Counted from the stretch's first letter, positions 37,980 through 49,241 are shown. The stretch: 64,000 nt of DNA from an uncultured Aquimarina sp. (GCA_947502885.1 CANNBP010000014.1:1-64000); one strand, 5' to 3'. Program-made: numbers and translations. Notes: generated from the letters alone by a model not told the origin.

Positions 37980-38345
37980 ATGAAAAATTATATAATCCTT
38001 TTATTAGTTTGCTTTTCAACTCAATTGACTATTGGTCAAAATGTAGAAACTTATGAAAATATTCTGCAATCTTTTCAAGATAATTACAACAAGCAAGATG
38101 TAGATGCTATTTTTAATATGTATGCTACAGAATTACAAGAAGAAATGACAAAAGAAGGAGTAACCGGTTTTGTAAAAGGATGTTATGAGCAATTCGGAAG
38201 CCTAAAAAGTCTAACATTTATTCAAACTGAAGAAGGTGTTGTAAGCTATATGGCTAAATTTGATAAATCTAATCTCGAAATCCAGCTTCAGGTTGATAAT
38301 GACAGAAAAATTTCTACAATTCAATTTCACCCAATAGAAGAATAA
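37980..38345 (+). CDS. hypothetical secreted NTF2-like/DUF3887-type protein
   Basis: Signal peptide; QSFQDNYNKQDVDAIFNMYATELQEEM...FVKGCYEQFGSLKSL. Confidence 0.65.
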   Translation: MKNYIILLLVCFSTQLTIGQNVETYENILQSFQDNYNKQDVDAIFNMYATELQEEMTKEGVTGFVKGCYEQFGSLKSLTFIQTEEGVVSYMAKFDKSNLEIQLQVDNDRKISTIQFHPIEE

Positions 38346-38487
38346 TTCTGTTTTAATCGATCGATCTTACTTACAATCCATTAAAAACAGTCTAAGTCTT
38401 CATAAAATTACTTTATAAAAGATCCACTTATCATCTTGTTCTTTGTATTTTTGTTATCTTTTATCAGTTACGCTTAAATAAAGGATA

Positions 38488-38946
38488 GTGCAGAACAAAA
38501 TTAACATACTGAATCGTAAAGCTAAATTCGAATATGAATTTATAGATAGATATACAGCAGGTATAAAACTTGCTGGTACAGAAATCAAAGCTATTAGAGA
38601 AGGTAAAGCTAGCATTGCAGAAAGTTTTTGCGAATTTCATAATGGCAGTGAACTTTTTGTGATTAACATGCATATTGAAGAATACTCGCATGCAACCTAT
38701 TTTAATCATAATCCAAAAAGTGAACGAAAATTACTACTTAACAAAAAAGAGCTTAAAAAATTAGAAAAAGAGGTTAAAAATTCTGGGCTTACTATTATTC
38801 CTACTCGACTATTTATTAATGATCGAGGCCTAGCCAAGCTTGACATTGCTCTTGCAAAAGGTAAAAAAATGTATGACAAACGAGAGACCATCAAAGACCG
38901 TGATAACAAAAGAAATCTAGATAGAATCAAAAAAGCATTTAGATAA
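38488..38946 (+). CDS. smpB: SsrA-binding protein SmpB
   Basis: [42 protein letters not shown]...HKRNKR-type C-terminus ([22 protein letters not shown]); GTG start. Confidence 0.94.
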   Translation: MQNKINILNRKAKFEYEFIDRYTAGIKLAGTEIKAIREGKASIAESFCEFHNGSELFVINMHIEEYSHATYFNHNPKSERKLLLNKKELKKLEKEVKNSGLTIIPTRLFINDRGLAKLDIALAKGKKMYDKRETIKDRDNKRNLDRIKKAFR

Positions 38947-39054
38947 CACCATCTCTTTTTAGTTACAATCCTAACAAATCTCTCTTCACCATTTTTATTT
39001 CTTGTAGTTTATAAAAAATAAAAGAATAGTAACTTTCTCTTATATAAAGTGGTA

Positions 39055-39801
39055 TTAATTTTTATCCTCTAATAAAGGAACAAATCTAAACTCACCAAGT
39101 TCATGCTTTTCGAATTCTGTTTCACTTTTACGAATAAAGAGTGTCATAATCTGCACCTCCTCTCCTACCGGAATAACTAATCTCCCATTGATTTGTAACT
39201 GTGCCAATAATGGTTTAGGAACAAAAGGCGCTCCTGCAGTAACAATAATTCCATTATAAGGAGCATGCTCTGGCAACCCTTTATACCCATCTCCAAATGA
39301 TAAATGCTTAGGCCTATATCCTAATTTGGATAAAAACAGCTTTGTTTTCTTAAACAACTCTTGTTGTCTTTCTATACTATAGACCTTTGTTCCTAACTCA
39401 CATAATACAGCCGTTTGATACCCCGACCCTGTTCCTATTTCAAGAACTTTGTCTCCCCTATCAACCTTTAATAGTTCACTCTGAAAAGCCACCGTATACG
39501 GCTGAGAAATTGTCTGATCAGCAGCAATAGGAAAAGCTTTATCCTGATATGCATGGTCTTCAAAACCAGAATCCATAAATAAATGTCTCGGAATCTTTCC
39601 TACAGCGGCTAATACCGCTTTAGTTTTGATTCCTTTTTTTATCAAAACGTCAACTAATTGTTTTCTTTGTCCAGCATGTCTAAGGGTATCTTTCACTATT
39701 CTAAGGGTTATTTTGCCGGATAAAATTACATAAACATTTGATCCGTTCATGTTTTTTATCATGAAAATATGACAGAAAAACGTCATTTCACATAGACTCA
39801 T
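39055..39801 (-). CDS. pcm: protein-L-isoaspartate O-methyltransferase
   Basis: ISQPYTVAFQSELLKVDRGDKVLEIGTGSGYQTAVLCELG; the true start may be an internal GTG. Confidence 0.92.
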   Translation of the reverse strand: MSLCEMTFFCHIFMIKNMNGSNVYVILSGKITLRIVKDTLRHAGQRKQLVDVLIKKGIKTKAVLAAVGKIPRHLFMDSGFEDHAYQDKAFPIAADQTISQPYTVAFQSELLKVDRGDKVLEIGTGSGYQTAVLCELGTKVYSIERQQELFKKTKLFLSKLGYRPKHLSFGDGYKGLPEHAPYNGIIVTAGAPFVPKPLLAQLQINGRLVIPVGEEVQIMTLFIRKSETEFEKHELGEFRFVPLLEDKN

Positions 39802-39979
39802 ACAATTACAAAATTCAATTCCTCTTCTTAGGTTATTTCCTTATTCAAAGCTAGAAAAAAGACTTTCAACACTTCTACAACTCACATTATTTGCTACTTA
39901 GAAATTAATATTTTGCATTTTAGAGATTATTAAGATTTAAATTTATAAATAATGCTATTTTTGTGTAAAATCACGAATT

Positions 39980-40939
39980 ATGCTCAAAGCCGGAGTACTC
40001 GGTGCGGGACACCTTGGTAAAATCCATTTACGTCTACTAGAACAATCTGAAAAATACACCCTTGTTGGTTTTTATGACACTAATACGTCACAGGCAAAAT
40101 CAATTGCAGAAGAATTTGGTTATCAACTATTTGAATCAATTGATGAACTGATAAATGCTGTTGATGTTGTTGACATTGTCACACCCACTTTTGCCCATTT
40201 TGAAGTAGCCAAACTCGCTATTCAAAAAGGTAAACACGTTTTTATAGAAAAACCAATAACCAATACAGTAGATGAAGCTAAACAACTTATTGAATTAGCC
40301 AACACATACAATGTAAAAGGTCAAGTTGGTCATGTTGAACGTTTTAACCCGGCCTATACAGCAGTCGTAAACAAGATAGACAACCCTATGTTTATCGAAA
40401 CACACAGGTTAGCCGAGTTCAACCCAAGAGGTACCGATGTTCCTGTAGTACTTGATCTTATGATACATGATATCGATGCTATTTTAAATGTTGTTCATTC
40501 TGAAGTAAAACAAATTAGTGCAAGTGGTGTGTCTGTAATTAGTGAGACTCCAGATATAGCCAATGCACGTATAGAGTTTGAAAATGGCTGTGTAGCAAAT
40601 CTTACTGCGAGTAGGATTTCGCTTAAAAACATGAGAAAATCAAGATTTTTTCAAAAAGACGCATATATATCTGTAGATTTCTTTGAAAAAAAATGTGAGG
40701 TAGTAAAAATGAAAGATGTTCCTGAAACTCCAGATGATTTCGCAATGATCTTACAGAATGCAGAAGGAGTAAAGAAACAAATCTATTTTGACAACCCAAG
40801 TATTCCTTCTAACAACGCAATTTTGGATGAGTTAGACACTTTTGCAGATGCTATAAATAATAATACTACCCCTATTGTGTCATTAGAACAAGGAAAAAAA
40901 GCATTAGAAGTAGCGCTAAGAATAATTGATTGTTTTTAA
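39980..40939 (+). CDS. Gfo/Idh/MocA family oxidoreductase
   Basis: GVLGAGHLGKIHLRLL Rossmann motif; HVFIEKPITNTVDEA. Confidence 0.92.
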   Translation: MLKAGVLGAGHLGKIHLRLLEQSEKYTLVGFYDTNTSQAKSIAEEFGYQLFESIDELINAVDVVDIVTPTFAHFEVAKLAIQKGKHVFIEKPITNTVDEAKQLIELANTYNVKGQVGHVERFNPAYTAVVNKIDNPMFIETHRLAEFNPRGTDVPVVLDLMIHDIDAILNVVHSEVKQISASGVSVISETPDIANARIEFENGCVANLTASRISLKNMRKSRFFQKDAYISVDFFEKKCEVVKMKDVPETPDDFAMILQNAEGVKKQIYFDNPSIPSNNAILDELDTFADAINNNTTPIVSLEQGKKALEVALRIIDCF

Positions 40940-41060
40940 TAAAAAATAATTTAGGTTAAATATATCACCAAACAGAATCAGAAAATAATAGAAAAAACAT
41001 CAACACATTTGATTCTGTTTGACACAATAATTTGTTGAACATTTTCAAAATATACTACTG

Positions 41061-41948
41061 ATGAAAAATATTGCTGTAATTGGTGCAGGTACAATGGGAA
41101 ATGGTATTGCACATACCTTTGCCCAGAATGGTTTTAAAGTACAACTTATAGATATATCTCAGAAAGCAATTGATCGCGGCTTATCTACAATTAATAAGAA
41201 CCTTGATCGAATGGTTGCCAAAGAAAAGATATCTGAAGCAGACAAAGATGCTACTCTTAAAAACATATCTACTTACACCAATATTAAAGAAGGTGTAGAA
41301 TATGCTGGACTAGTTGTCGAAGCAGCCACAGAAAATGTAGATTTAAAACTTAAGCTTTTTAAAGAATTAAACGAAGCTTGTCCAGAAGACACTATTCTAG
41401 CTACCAACACCTCATCGATATCCATAACTCAAATCGCTGCGGTAACTGATCGACCAGAAATGGTTATTGGTATGCATTTTATGAACCCAGTTCCATTAAT
41501 GAAATTAGTCGAAATCATCCGAGGGTATAATACTTCTGATGAAGTTACCACTACTATCATGGAGCTTTCACAAAAGTTAGGAAAAATACCTGTAGAAGTT
41601 AATGATTATCCAGGGTTTGTAGCTAATCGCATTCTTATGCCAATGATTAATGAGTCTATCGAAACTTTGTATAATGGAGTTGCTGGAGTTAAAGAAATAG
41701 ACACTGTAATGAAACTTGGTATGGCACACCCTATGGGACCTTTACAATTAGCCGACTTTATTGGGTTAGATGTATGTCTTTCTATTCTAAATGTTATGCA
41801 CGATGGTTTTAAAAACCCTAAATATGCTCCGTGCCCTTTACTTGTTAATATGGTTATGGCAGGAAAGCTTGGTATAAAAAGTGGGGAAGGATTTTATGAT
41901 TATTCACAAAACAGAAAAGCAGAAAATGTAGCTAAACAATTTAGATAA
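41061..41948 (+). CDS. hbd: 3-hydroxybutyryl-CoA dehydrogenase
   Basis: IGAGTMGNGIAHTFAQNGFKV, GMHFMNPVPLMKLVEIIRG, PGFVANRILMPMINE. Confidence 0.94.
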   Translation: MKNIAVIGAGTMGNGIAHTFAQNGFKVQLIDISQKAIDRGLSTINKNLDRMVAKEKISEADKDATLKNISTYTNIKEGVEYAGLVVEAATENVDLKLKLFKELNEACPEDTILATNTSSISITQIAAVTDRPEMVIGMHFMNPVPLMKLVEIIRGYNTSDEVTTTIMELSQKLGKIPVEVNDYPGFVANRILMPMINESIETLYNGVAGVKEIDTVMKLGMAHPMGPLQLADFIGLDVCLSILNVMHDGFKNPKYAPCPLLVNMVMAGKLGIKSGEGFYDYSQNRKAENVAKQFR

Positions 41949-42020
41949 TTTATTTTCTTTTTATAAAACATTAAAAACCGAAGTAAGAATCACTTTTTCT
42001 TAAATCATATGTACTAGAAT

Positions 42021-43259
42021 ATGGCAAAAATACATCCCTTTAAAGCGGTTAGACCCACACGTGATAAAATAAGTCTTGTCGCATGTAGATCCTATCAAAG
42101 CTATACTCCTTTTGAGCGTGATTCTAGAATGAATTACAATCCATATTCTTTTTTACACATTGTAAATCCGGGCTATAAATATCAAAAAGAAATTTCTGGA
42201 GAAGAACGATATAAGTTAGTTCGAAATCGTTACCTCGAATTTAAAGAAGATGAGATTTTTATACAAGATGAAACCCCTTGCTATTACGTTTACAAAATTG
42301 TAAATCGAGAACAAGAGTCTTTCCACGGAATTATTGCTGCTTCATGTGCTGAAGATTACAAGAACAATATCATCAAAAGACATGAAGATACTATCCAAGA
42401 TCGTGAACATACTTTTAAAGAATATTTAAAAACTGCTCGGTTTAATGCAGAACCTGTACTACTAACATATCCTGATAATGATTCTATTGCCGAAATCATA
42501 GAAGAAGTGACACAAACCAGAGCAGAATACGAATTTACTACAACGTATAGAGATACGCATTACCTTTGGAAAATAGATGATGAAACATCTATTTCTAATA
42601 TTCGAGATACTTTCTCAACAATCGAAACGATTTATATTGCAGATGGCCACCACAGATCGGCTTCTTCTTTTTTATTATCTCAAGAACTAAAAGAAAATAA
42701 TCCAAAGCATAAGGGAGACGAGCCTTATAACTTTTTTATGAGTTACCTAATTCCTGAATCTAATTTAAAAATTTATGAATTTAATCGATTAATAAAAGAC
42801 TTAAACGGATTATCCAAAGAAGAATTTTTGGTCAAATTAGATGAATGGTTTCGAATAGAGAAAAGAGGACTAGAAGTACCTAAACCTTCAAAATTACATC
42901 ATTTCAGCATGTATCTTGATGGAGATTTTTATTCATTAAACCTTAGAAAAACTGTCTATAAATTTACAGATGCGTTAGAAGAATTAGATGCTCAAATACT
43001 ATATAAAACTGTATTACAACCCATTTTGAATATCGAAGATTTACGCACCGATACAAGAATCCAATATTTACATGGTAAAAATGACATTGCGCTTATAAAA
43101 AGCTTGGTAGATAGCGGAGAATACAAAGTAGGCTTCTGTCTTTTCCCCACCTCTGTGGCTCATGTCAAAAAGATAGCCGAACAAGGTCTAACCATGCCTC
43201 CTAAAAGCACTTATATTGAACCAAAGTTAAGAAGTGGTATTACTATTTATGAATTTTAA
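42021..43259 (+). CDS. DUF1015 family protein
   Basis: KIHPFKAVRPTRDK...YNPYSFLHIV...YIADGHHRSASS. Confidence 0.88.
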   Translation: MAKIHPFKAVRPTRDKISLVACRSYQSYTPFERDSRMNYNPYSFLHIVNPGYKYQKEISGEERYKLVRNRYLEFKEDEIFIQDETPCYYVYKIVNREQESFHGIIAASCAEDYKNNIIKRHEDTIQDREHTFKEYLKTARFNAEPVLLTYPDNDSIAEIIEEVTQTRAEYEFTTTYRDTHYLWKIDDETSISNIRDTFSTIETIYIADGHHRSASSFLLSQELKENNPKHKGDEPYNFFMSYLIPESNLKIYEFNRLIKDLNGLSKEEFLVKLDEWFRIEKRGLEVPKPSKLHHFSMYLDGDFYSLNLRKTVYKFTDALEELDAQILYKTVLQPILNIEDLRTDTRIQYLHGKNDIALIKSLVDSGEYKVGFCLFPTSVAHVKKIAEQGLTMPPKSTYIEPKLRSGITIYEF

Positions 43260-43335
43260 ATTTTGTGCAAAACACCTAAATATTTAATATATCACTCTTT
43301 TGGTCTAGAGCCCTTTATAACTATCTTTGCACCTT

Positions 43336-43998
43336 ATGAATGAAATCGAAAGAAACCTTAATACTATAAAAGCTACAATTCCGAAAGAGGTAACCCTAGT
43401 AGCTGTTTCTAAAACCAAACCTATTTCTGATATCCTGCAAGCATATCATGCTGGTCAACGTATTTTTGGTGAAAACAAAATCCAGGAAATGGCAGAAAAA
43501 TGGGAAAATATGCCCAAAGACATTAGCTGGCATATGATTGGACACGTACAAACCAACAAAGTAAAGTACATGGCGCCTTTTGTAGATTTAATTCATGCAG
43601 TGGATAGCGTTAAACTACTTAGAGAGATAAACAAACAAGCCAAAAAACATAACCGTATAATTAACTGCTTATTGCAAATTAAAATTGCTCAAGAAGACAG
43701 TAAGTATGGGTTAAATAAAGAAGATGCACTTGCAATTCTAACAGCTCAAGAAACCAAGGAGTTAACCAACGTACACATTCAAGGTTTAATGGGTATGGCC
43801 ACATTTACAGAAAATCAAGAACAAATAAAAATCGAATTTAGTAAAGTAGCAACATTTTTCAAGGAATTACAACCCGAGTACCCTCAATTAAAAACCTTAT
43901 CAATTGGAATGAGTGGGGATTATAAATTAGCAATAGATTGTGATAGTACTATGGTTAGAATTGGAAGTTCTATCTTTGGAGCCAGAAATTATAATTAA
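43336..43998 (+). CDS. YggS/PLPBP family pyridoxal phosphate-binding protein
   Basis: TLVAVSKTKP, FGENKIQEMAEK, WHMIGHVQTNKVKYM, LSIGMSGDYKLAI. Confidence 0.93.
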   Translation: MNEIERNLNTIKATIPKEVTLVAVSKTKPISDILQAYHAGQRIFGENKIQEMAEKWENMPKDISWHMIGHVQTNKVKYMAPFVDLIHAVDSVKLLREINKQAKKHNRIINCLLQIKIAQEDSKYGLNKEDALAILTAQETKELTNVHIQGLMGMATFTENQEQIKIEFSKVATFFKELQPEYPQLKTLSIGMSGDYKLAIDCDSTMVRIGSSIFGARNYN

Positions 43999-44141
43999 CT
44001 TGTAGTTATCAGGTATGTAAAAAAGTGGTTATCCTTACGATTTTACTACTTTTAAAACCTCTTCATATCTTTACAATTAATAATTAAATATACAGATAAG
44101 AAACTATTACATACTAAAGTGGTATTGACTAAAGACAAATT

Positions 44142-45512
44142 ATGTACGCAATTTTAGATATAGAAACAACTGGAGGAAAATATAATGAAGAAGGAATTAC
44201 TGAAATTGCAATTTACAAATTTGATGGACATACCGTTGTTGATCAATTTATAAGCCTTATCGATCCCGAAAGACCCATACAACCTTTTGTTGTTAATCTT
44301 ACTGGTATAAATAATCAAATGCTTCGTAACGCTCCTAAGTTTTATGAAGTTGCCAAAAGAATTATCGAAATAACCACAGACTGTGTCATTGTAGCACACA
44401 ATTCTAGTTTTGATTATAGAATTCTTAAAACAGAATTTTCACGTCTTGGTTTCGAATATGAACGTCAATCCTTATGTACTGTAGAACTTTCAAAAAAGTT
44501 AATACCAGATCAACAATCTTACAGTTTAGGAAAATTGGTTAGAGGACTTGGTATCCCTCTTTCTGATCGTCATAGAGCAAATGGAGATGCTTTGGCTACT
44601 GTGAAACTTTTTAAACTACTTCTATCTAAAGATTTAGAAAAGAAAATAATTATCGATACAGTTCGAAAAGACACAAAACGCCAAGTAGACAATAGACTTC
44701 TTAGTATTATTGAAGAAACACCTGCTTCGACAGGCATATACTATATGCATCGCCAAGATGGAACTATAATATACATTGGTAAAAGTAAAAACATAAAAAA
44801 ACGTCTTACTCAACACTTTACTAATGACAATAAAAAATCTAGAAAGATCCAAGAAGAAGTAGTCAATGTAACTTATGAGATTACCGGTAGTGAACTTCTC
44901 GCTTTATTAAAAGAGAGTGAAGAAATAAAACTAAACAAACCAATATACAATCGAGCATTACGAAAAAGTAATTTTGATCATGCTCTTTATCAATTCATCG
45001 ATGATGATGGATACATCAATTTAAGAATTGAAAAAGCAGATAACAAAAAAACTAGTATTACTACATTCACTAATAGACAACAAGGAAAACTATATCTACA
45101 TCGATGGGTAGAAGAATATAATCTTTGTCAAAAATTAACAGGACTCGAAACAAACAAAAAACAATGTTTTAATTACACTATAAAACAATGTTTTGGTGCT
45201 TGCATACTTGAGGAATCAGTAGAAAATTATAATGCTAGAGCACAAAAGCTTATCGACCATCAATCTTTTCAAGAACAAAATATGATTATTATTGATAAAG
45301 GTAGAACTGTAGATGAGCGTGGCTTTGTATTCATAGAGAAAGGGCAATTTAAAGGCATAGGATATTTTAACCTTAACCATCAAGTTAACAATACAGAAAT
45401 TCTAAGAACTATCATTACCCCAATGAGTCATAATCGTCATGCCCAACACATTATTCAAAGCTATGTACGCACTCATAAAAAATTAAAGATTCAAACACTT
45501 CCGAATGATTAA
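44142..45512 (+). CDS. 3'-5' exonuclease (DnaQ-like) fused to GIY-YIG (UvrC N-terminal-like) nuclease
   Basis: YAILDIETTGG...HNSSFDYRILK...HRANGDALATVKL; then TGIYYMHRQDGTIIYIGKSKNIKKRL. Confidence 0.9.
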   Translation: MYAILDIETTGGKYNEEGITEIAIYKFDGHTVVDQFISLIDPERPIQPFVVNLTGINNQMLRNAPKFYEVAKRIIEITTDCVIVAHNSSFDYRILKTEFSRLGFEYERQSLCTVELSKKLIPDQQSYSLGKLVRGLGIPLSDRHRANGDALATVKLFKLLLSKDLEKKIIIDTVRKDTKRQVDNRLLSIIEETPASTGIYYMHRQDGTIIYIGKSKNIKKRLTQHFTNDNKKSRKIQEEVVNVTYEITGSELLALLKESEEIKLNKPIYNRALRKSNFDHALYQFIDDDGYINLRIEKADNKKTSITTFTNRQQGKLYLHRWVEEYNLCQKLTGLETNKKQCFNYTIKQCFGACILEESVENYNARAQKLIDHQSFQEQNMIIIDKGRTVDERGFVFIEKGQFKGIGYFNLNHQVNNTEILRTIITPMSHNRHAQHIIQSYVRTHKKLKIQTLPND

Positions 45513-47475
45513 AATTTTTTTTTTCACATTGTCATTTCTACTGACTACACTAATAAATTATGCACAAGAAAATTATAACACAAAAAACATTGTTGTTAGC
45601 AAGGAGGATCTAATTGGGAAGACATATTCAAAAGATAGTACAGCAAATGCTTTCTATATTTACGAAAAAGGCTATAGTAGAATTCAAGATGGAGGAAATT
45701 ATAACATCATAACGGATTATAATGCCAAGATCAAAATTCTAAATGAGCTCGGTTATGATAAAGCAACGATAGAAATCCCTCTTTACAAAAAAAACAACAG
45801 CTCTAAAGAGAAAATCAAAAATATAGTTGCTTATACACACACGTATGAAGATAATCAAATAAAAAAAGTAGAGTTAACCAAGGAACAAATCTTCATCAAC
45901 GAATACGATGACAATCACATTCAAGTAAAATTTACATTTCCAAACCTTAAGCCAGGTTGTGTTATCACATATTCATACCAAACAAGTTCTCCATTTATTT
46001 GGCGGTTTAGAGAGTGGGATTTTCAAGACGACATTCCAAAAATACATAGTGAGTATATAACCGATATCCCAGGGAATTATGTTTATAATACTCGTTTAAT
46101 AGGGCATGAAAAGTTAAAAGTAGACGAATCCTCGATAACTAAGGGCTGTCTTAAAATTACGGGAAGAGGTAAAGCAGATTGCGCTCATAATGTTTATATC
46201 ATGAAAGATATACCAGCATTTATCGAAGAAAAATACATGACAGCAAAAAAGAATTATTTTTCAAGAATAGCCTATGAACTTAGTGAATTTAAAGGGTTCG
46301 ATGGTACTCATGAAAAATATACCAAAACATGGAAAGATGTCGATAAAGAACTAAAGGAAGATCATGACTTTGGCTTGTTATTAAAAAAAATAAATTTGGT
46401 TAAAAAAGTACTTCCTGAAGAGATTTCGCAACTCCCCACCTCTATAGAAAAAGCAAAACGTATATATAAATATATAACAAATAATTATTCATTTAACGGA
46501 GATTTATTTGTTCTGCGTAAAGTAGATCTAAAAAAAATAATTAAAACTAAATCTGGAAACATTTCCGAAATCAACTTACTACTTTACAACACTTTAAAAC
46601 AACAAGGTTTTACCCCATACCCCGTTCTAACATCAACTCGAAAAAATGGATATATCACAAAATTACATCCCGTAATTTCTGATTTTAATTATCTTTTAGT
46701 GCAATTAAATATCGATAATAAAACATTTCTATTAGATGCTTCGACAGCTAAGTTACCTTTTGGAAATGTTCCTTTTCGTTGCCTCAATAGATATGGAAGG
46801 TTAATGGATTTTAAAAACGGAAGTTCATGGACAGAAATTAGTCCAAAAATGAGATCCTACTATTACTACAAAGAAGAAATGGCCCTACAACCTAACAACA
46901 GCATTGTTTGTAATGCTAACTATGCTTACGGAGGTTATCATGGGTACTTTAGACGTAATCAAATGATTGACAAAGAAAAGTATATTCAAAAGATCAAAAA
47001 CAACAATCCTGATCTTGAAATCACTAAAATTGACATCAAAAATCAACATAACTTACTCAAACCATTAATTGAAGATATTTCTTTTATACGAAATCCTGAG
47101 GAGATCGAAGACCTGCTATATATAAATCCTTTTAGCAATCCTTTTTTTAAAGAAAATCCTTTTAAACTTAATCAAAGAACATACCCAATAGATTTTGGAT
47201 ACAAAGATTCTTATACATACCAAATCTCTTTTAAAATACCGGAAAATTACAGTTTTGAAGAAATTCCTAAAGACACATCTATAAGTTTACCTAATGATGG
47301 AGGAACTCTTATGTTATCTACTAAAACGAATCTACAAACATTAATAATTAGTTATAGAATTTTATTCTCTGCAGACTACTACCCAAAAGAATACTATCAA
47401 TCACTAAAAGTATTTTTTGACAGAATGGCAAATATTGCCAATAATAGTATTATTGCAATAAAAAAAGGAGATTAA
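45505..47475 (+). CDS. DUF3857/transglutaminase-like protein
   Basis: Signal peptide; long DUF3857-like N-terminus; transglutaminase-like region YKYITNNYSFNGD; LPFRCLNRYGRLMDF. Confidence 0.8.
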   Translation: MIKIFFFTLSFLLTTLINYAQENYNTKNIVVSKEDLIGKTYSKDSTANAFYIYEKGYSRIQDGGNYNIITDYNAKIKILNELGYDKATIEIPLYKKNNSSKEKIKNIVAYTHTYEDNQIKKVELTKEQIFINEYDDNHIQVKFTFPNLKPGCVITYSYQTSSPFIWRFREWDFQDDIPKIHSEYITDIPGNYVYNTRLIGHEKLKVDESSITKGCLKITGRGKADCAHNVYIMKDIPAFIEEKYMTAKKNYFSRIAYELSEFKGFDGTHEKYTKTWKDVDKELKEDHDFGLLLKKINLVKKVLPEEISQLPTSIEKAKRIYKYITNNYSFNGDLFVLRKVDLKKIIKTKSGNISEINLLLYNTLKQQGFTPYPVLTSTRKNGYITKLHPVISDFNYLLVQLNIDNKTFLLDASTAKLPFGNVPFRCLNRYGRLMDFKNGSSWTEISPKMRSYYYYKEEMALQPNNSIVCNANYAYGGYHGYFRRNQMIDKEKYIQKIKNNNPDLEITKIDIKNQHNLLKPLIEDISFIRNPEEIEDLLYINPFSNPFFKENPFKLNQRTYPIDFGYKDSYTYQISFKIPENYSFEEIPKDTSISLPNDGGTLMLSTKTNLQTLIISYRILFSADYYPKEYYQSLKVFFDRMANIANNSIIAIKKGD

Positions 47476-47505
47476 TTTTTTATTACTTTAGTAAAAACAA
47501 TCGTT

Positions 47506-48336
47506 TTGAAACAAAAGTCATCACATAAAACCTGGAAAGAAAAACTTCATGAAATCATTTATGAAGCAGATACTCCTGCTGGCAAATCATTTGATGTAAT
47601 TATCCTGATCATGATTTTGGCCAGTATAATTGTGGTTATGCTAGAAAGTGTATCCTATCTTAATGATAAGTATGCTTCTTTATTCAACGTACTTGAATGG
47701 ATTATCACTATTGTGTTTACCATAGAATATATATTAAGAGTTATTACCATAAACAAACCAAAAAAATATATTTTTAGTTTTTTTGGAATCATCGATTTTC
47801 TGGCTACAGTGCCGAAATATCTTTCTATACTATTTGTCGGTACTCATGCATTAGTTGCCTTGAGAGCCCTTCGTTTATTAAGAGTATTTAGGATTTTGAA
47901 ACTAGCTCGTTTCATAGGAGAATCCAACAATCTAACCAAGGCATTAATTGCCAGTCGAGCAAAAATATCAGTTTTTTTATTTGCAGTTTTGATTGTTTCG
48001 ATAATTTTAGGAACCGTTATGTATCTTATAGAGGGACCCGAACATGGGTTTAATAGTATTCCTAAAAGTGTATATTGGTGTATCGTTACTCTTACAACAG
48101 TTGGATATGGTGATATCTCTCCGGAAACTCCTATTGGTCAATTTATTGCATCTGTAGTAATGATATTAGGATATGGAATTATTGCCGTACCTACAGGCAT
48201 CGTAAGTGCCGAATACTCAAGACAAACAAAAGATCCTCTTCCTCTTAATACACAACATTGCCAAAACTGTAATCTAGAGAACCATAAAGATGGTGCAAAA
48301 TTTTGCCATAACTGCGGAAACAATTTACGCACATGA
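47506..48336 (+). CDS. voltage-gated-type ion (K+) channel with C-terminal zinc ribbon
   Basis: S4-like ALRALRLLRVFRILKLARF, selectivity filter TLTTVGYGD, C-terminal HCQNCNLENHKDGAKFCHNCG. Confidence 0.9.
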   Translation: MKQKSSHKTWKEKLHEIIYEADTPAGKSFDVIILIMILASIIVVMLESVSYLNDKYASLFNVLEWIITIVFTIEYILRVITINKPKKYIFSFFGIIDFLATVPKYLSILFVGTHALVALRALRLLRVFRILKLARFIGESNNLTKALIASRAKISVFLFAVLIVSIILGTVMYLIEGPEHGFNSIPKSVYWCIVTLTTVGYGDISPETPIGQFIASVVMILGYGIIAVPTGIVSAEYSRQTKDPLPLNTQHCQNCNLENHKDGAKFCHNCGNNLRT

Positions 48337-49241
48337 ATAACAAAAATCTAATTGTAGTCGTAGGACCAACTGCCATAGGTAAAACAAGCTTAAGCATTAA
48401 ACTAGCAAAACACTTTGGTTGTGAGATCATTTCGGCCGATAGTCGTCAATTTTACAAAGAAATGAGTATCGGCACGGCGGCACCAAATCATATCGAATTG
48501 GAGCAAGCAAAGCATCATTTCATTCAACATAGAAGTGTTACAGACGATTATAATGTTGGTGATTTTGAAAAAGACGCTCTTAAAACAATTGATGAATTAT
48601 TTAAGAATAATAATTATGTTATTCTTATCGGAGGATCTGGATTATACATTGACGCTGTCACCAAGGGGTTAAATTATTTTCCAGAGGTTGATGATCAAGT
48701 TAGAACAGATCTAAATATCCAATACAAAAATAATGGTATCCAAGTTCTCCAAAAACGACTTAAAGAACTAGATCCTGTATATTTTGACAAGGTCGATATC
48801 AACAACACACATCGGGTAATGCGTGCATTAGAAGTATGTATTAGTAGTGGGAAACCTTATTCTTCATTTCTTAATGCCCCTTTAAAAAAACGTTCTTTTA
48901 ATACGATTAAGGTTGGAATTTCTGCAGAAAGAGAAATTATTTACAACAGAATAAATCAACGTGTTGATCTAATGATACAAGAAGGATTACTCGATGAAGT
49001 CAAAAACTTGCAGAAACACAAATCCCTAAACGCATTAAACACAGTTGGGTACAAAGAAGTATTTAGACACCTTGACGGAGAATGGGATTTAGGCTTTGCT
49101 TTATCTGAAATTAAAAAAAATACACGTCGTTTTGCAAAACGACAACTTACTTGGTTTAAAAAAGATCAAGAAATCAAATGGTTTGACTATCAAGATACAA
49201 TTAGCTTGTATATAGATTATATACAAAAAAGTTCATTATAA
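48333..49241 (+). CDS. miaA: tRNA dimethylallyltransferase
   Basis: VVVGPTAIGKTSLSIKLAKHFGCEIISADSRQFYKEMSIGTAAP. Confidence 0.95.
   Translation: MNNKNLIVVVGPTAIGKTSLSIKLAKHFGCEIISADSRQFYKEMSIGTAAPNHIELEQAKHHFIQHRSVTDDYNVGDFEKDALKTIDELFKNNNYVILIGGSGLYIDAVTKGLNYFPEVDDQVRTDLNIQYKNNGIQVLQKRLKELDPVYFDKVDINNTHRVMRALEVCISSGKPYSSFLNAPLKKRSFNTIKVGISAEREIIYNRINQRVDLMIQEGLLDEVKNLQKHKSLNALNTVGYKEVFRHLDGEWDLGFALSEIKKNTRRFAKRQLTWFKKDQEIKWFDYQDTISLYIDYIQKSSL

Noticed and set aside
38346-39054. Possible tmRNA (ssrA) next to smpB
   Set aside because: No tRNA-like ends or tag-coding sequence recognised in the flanks.
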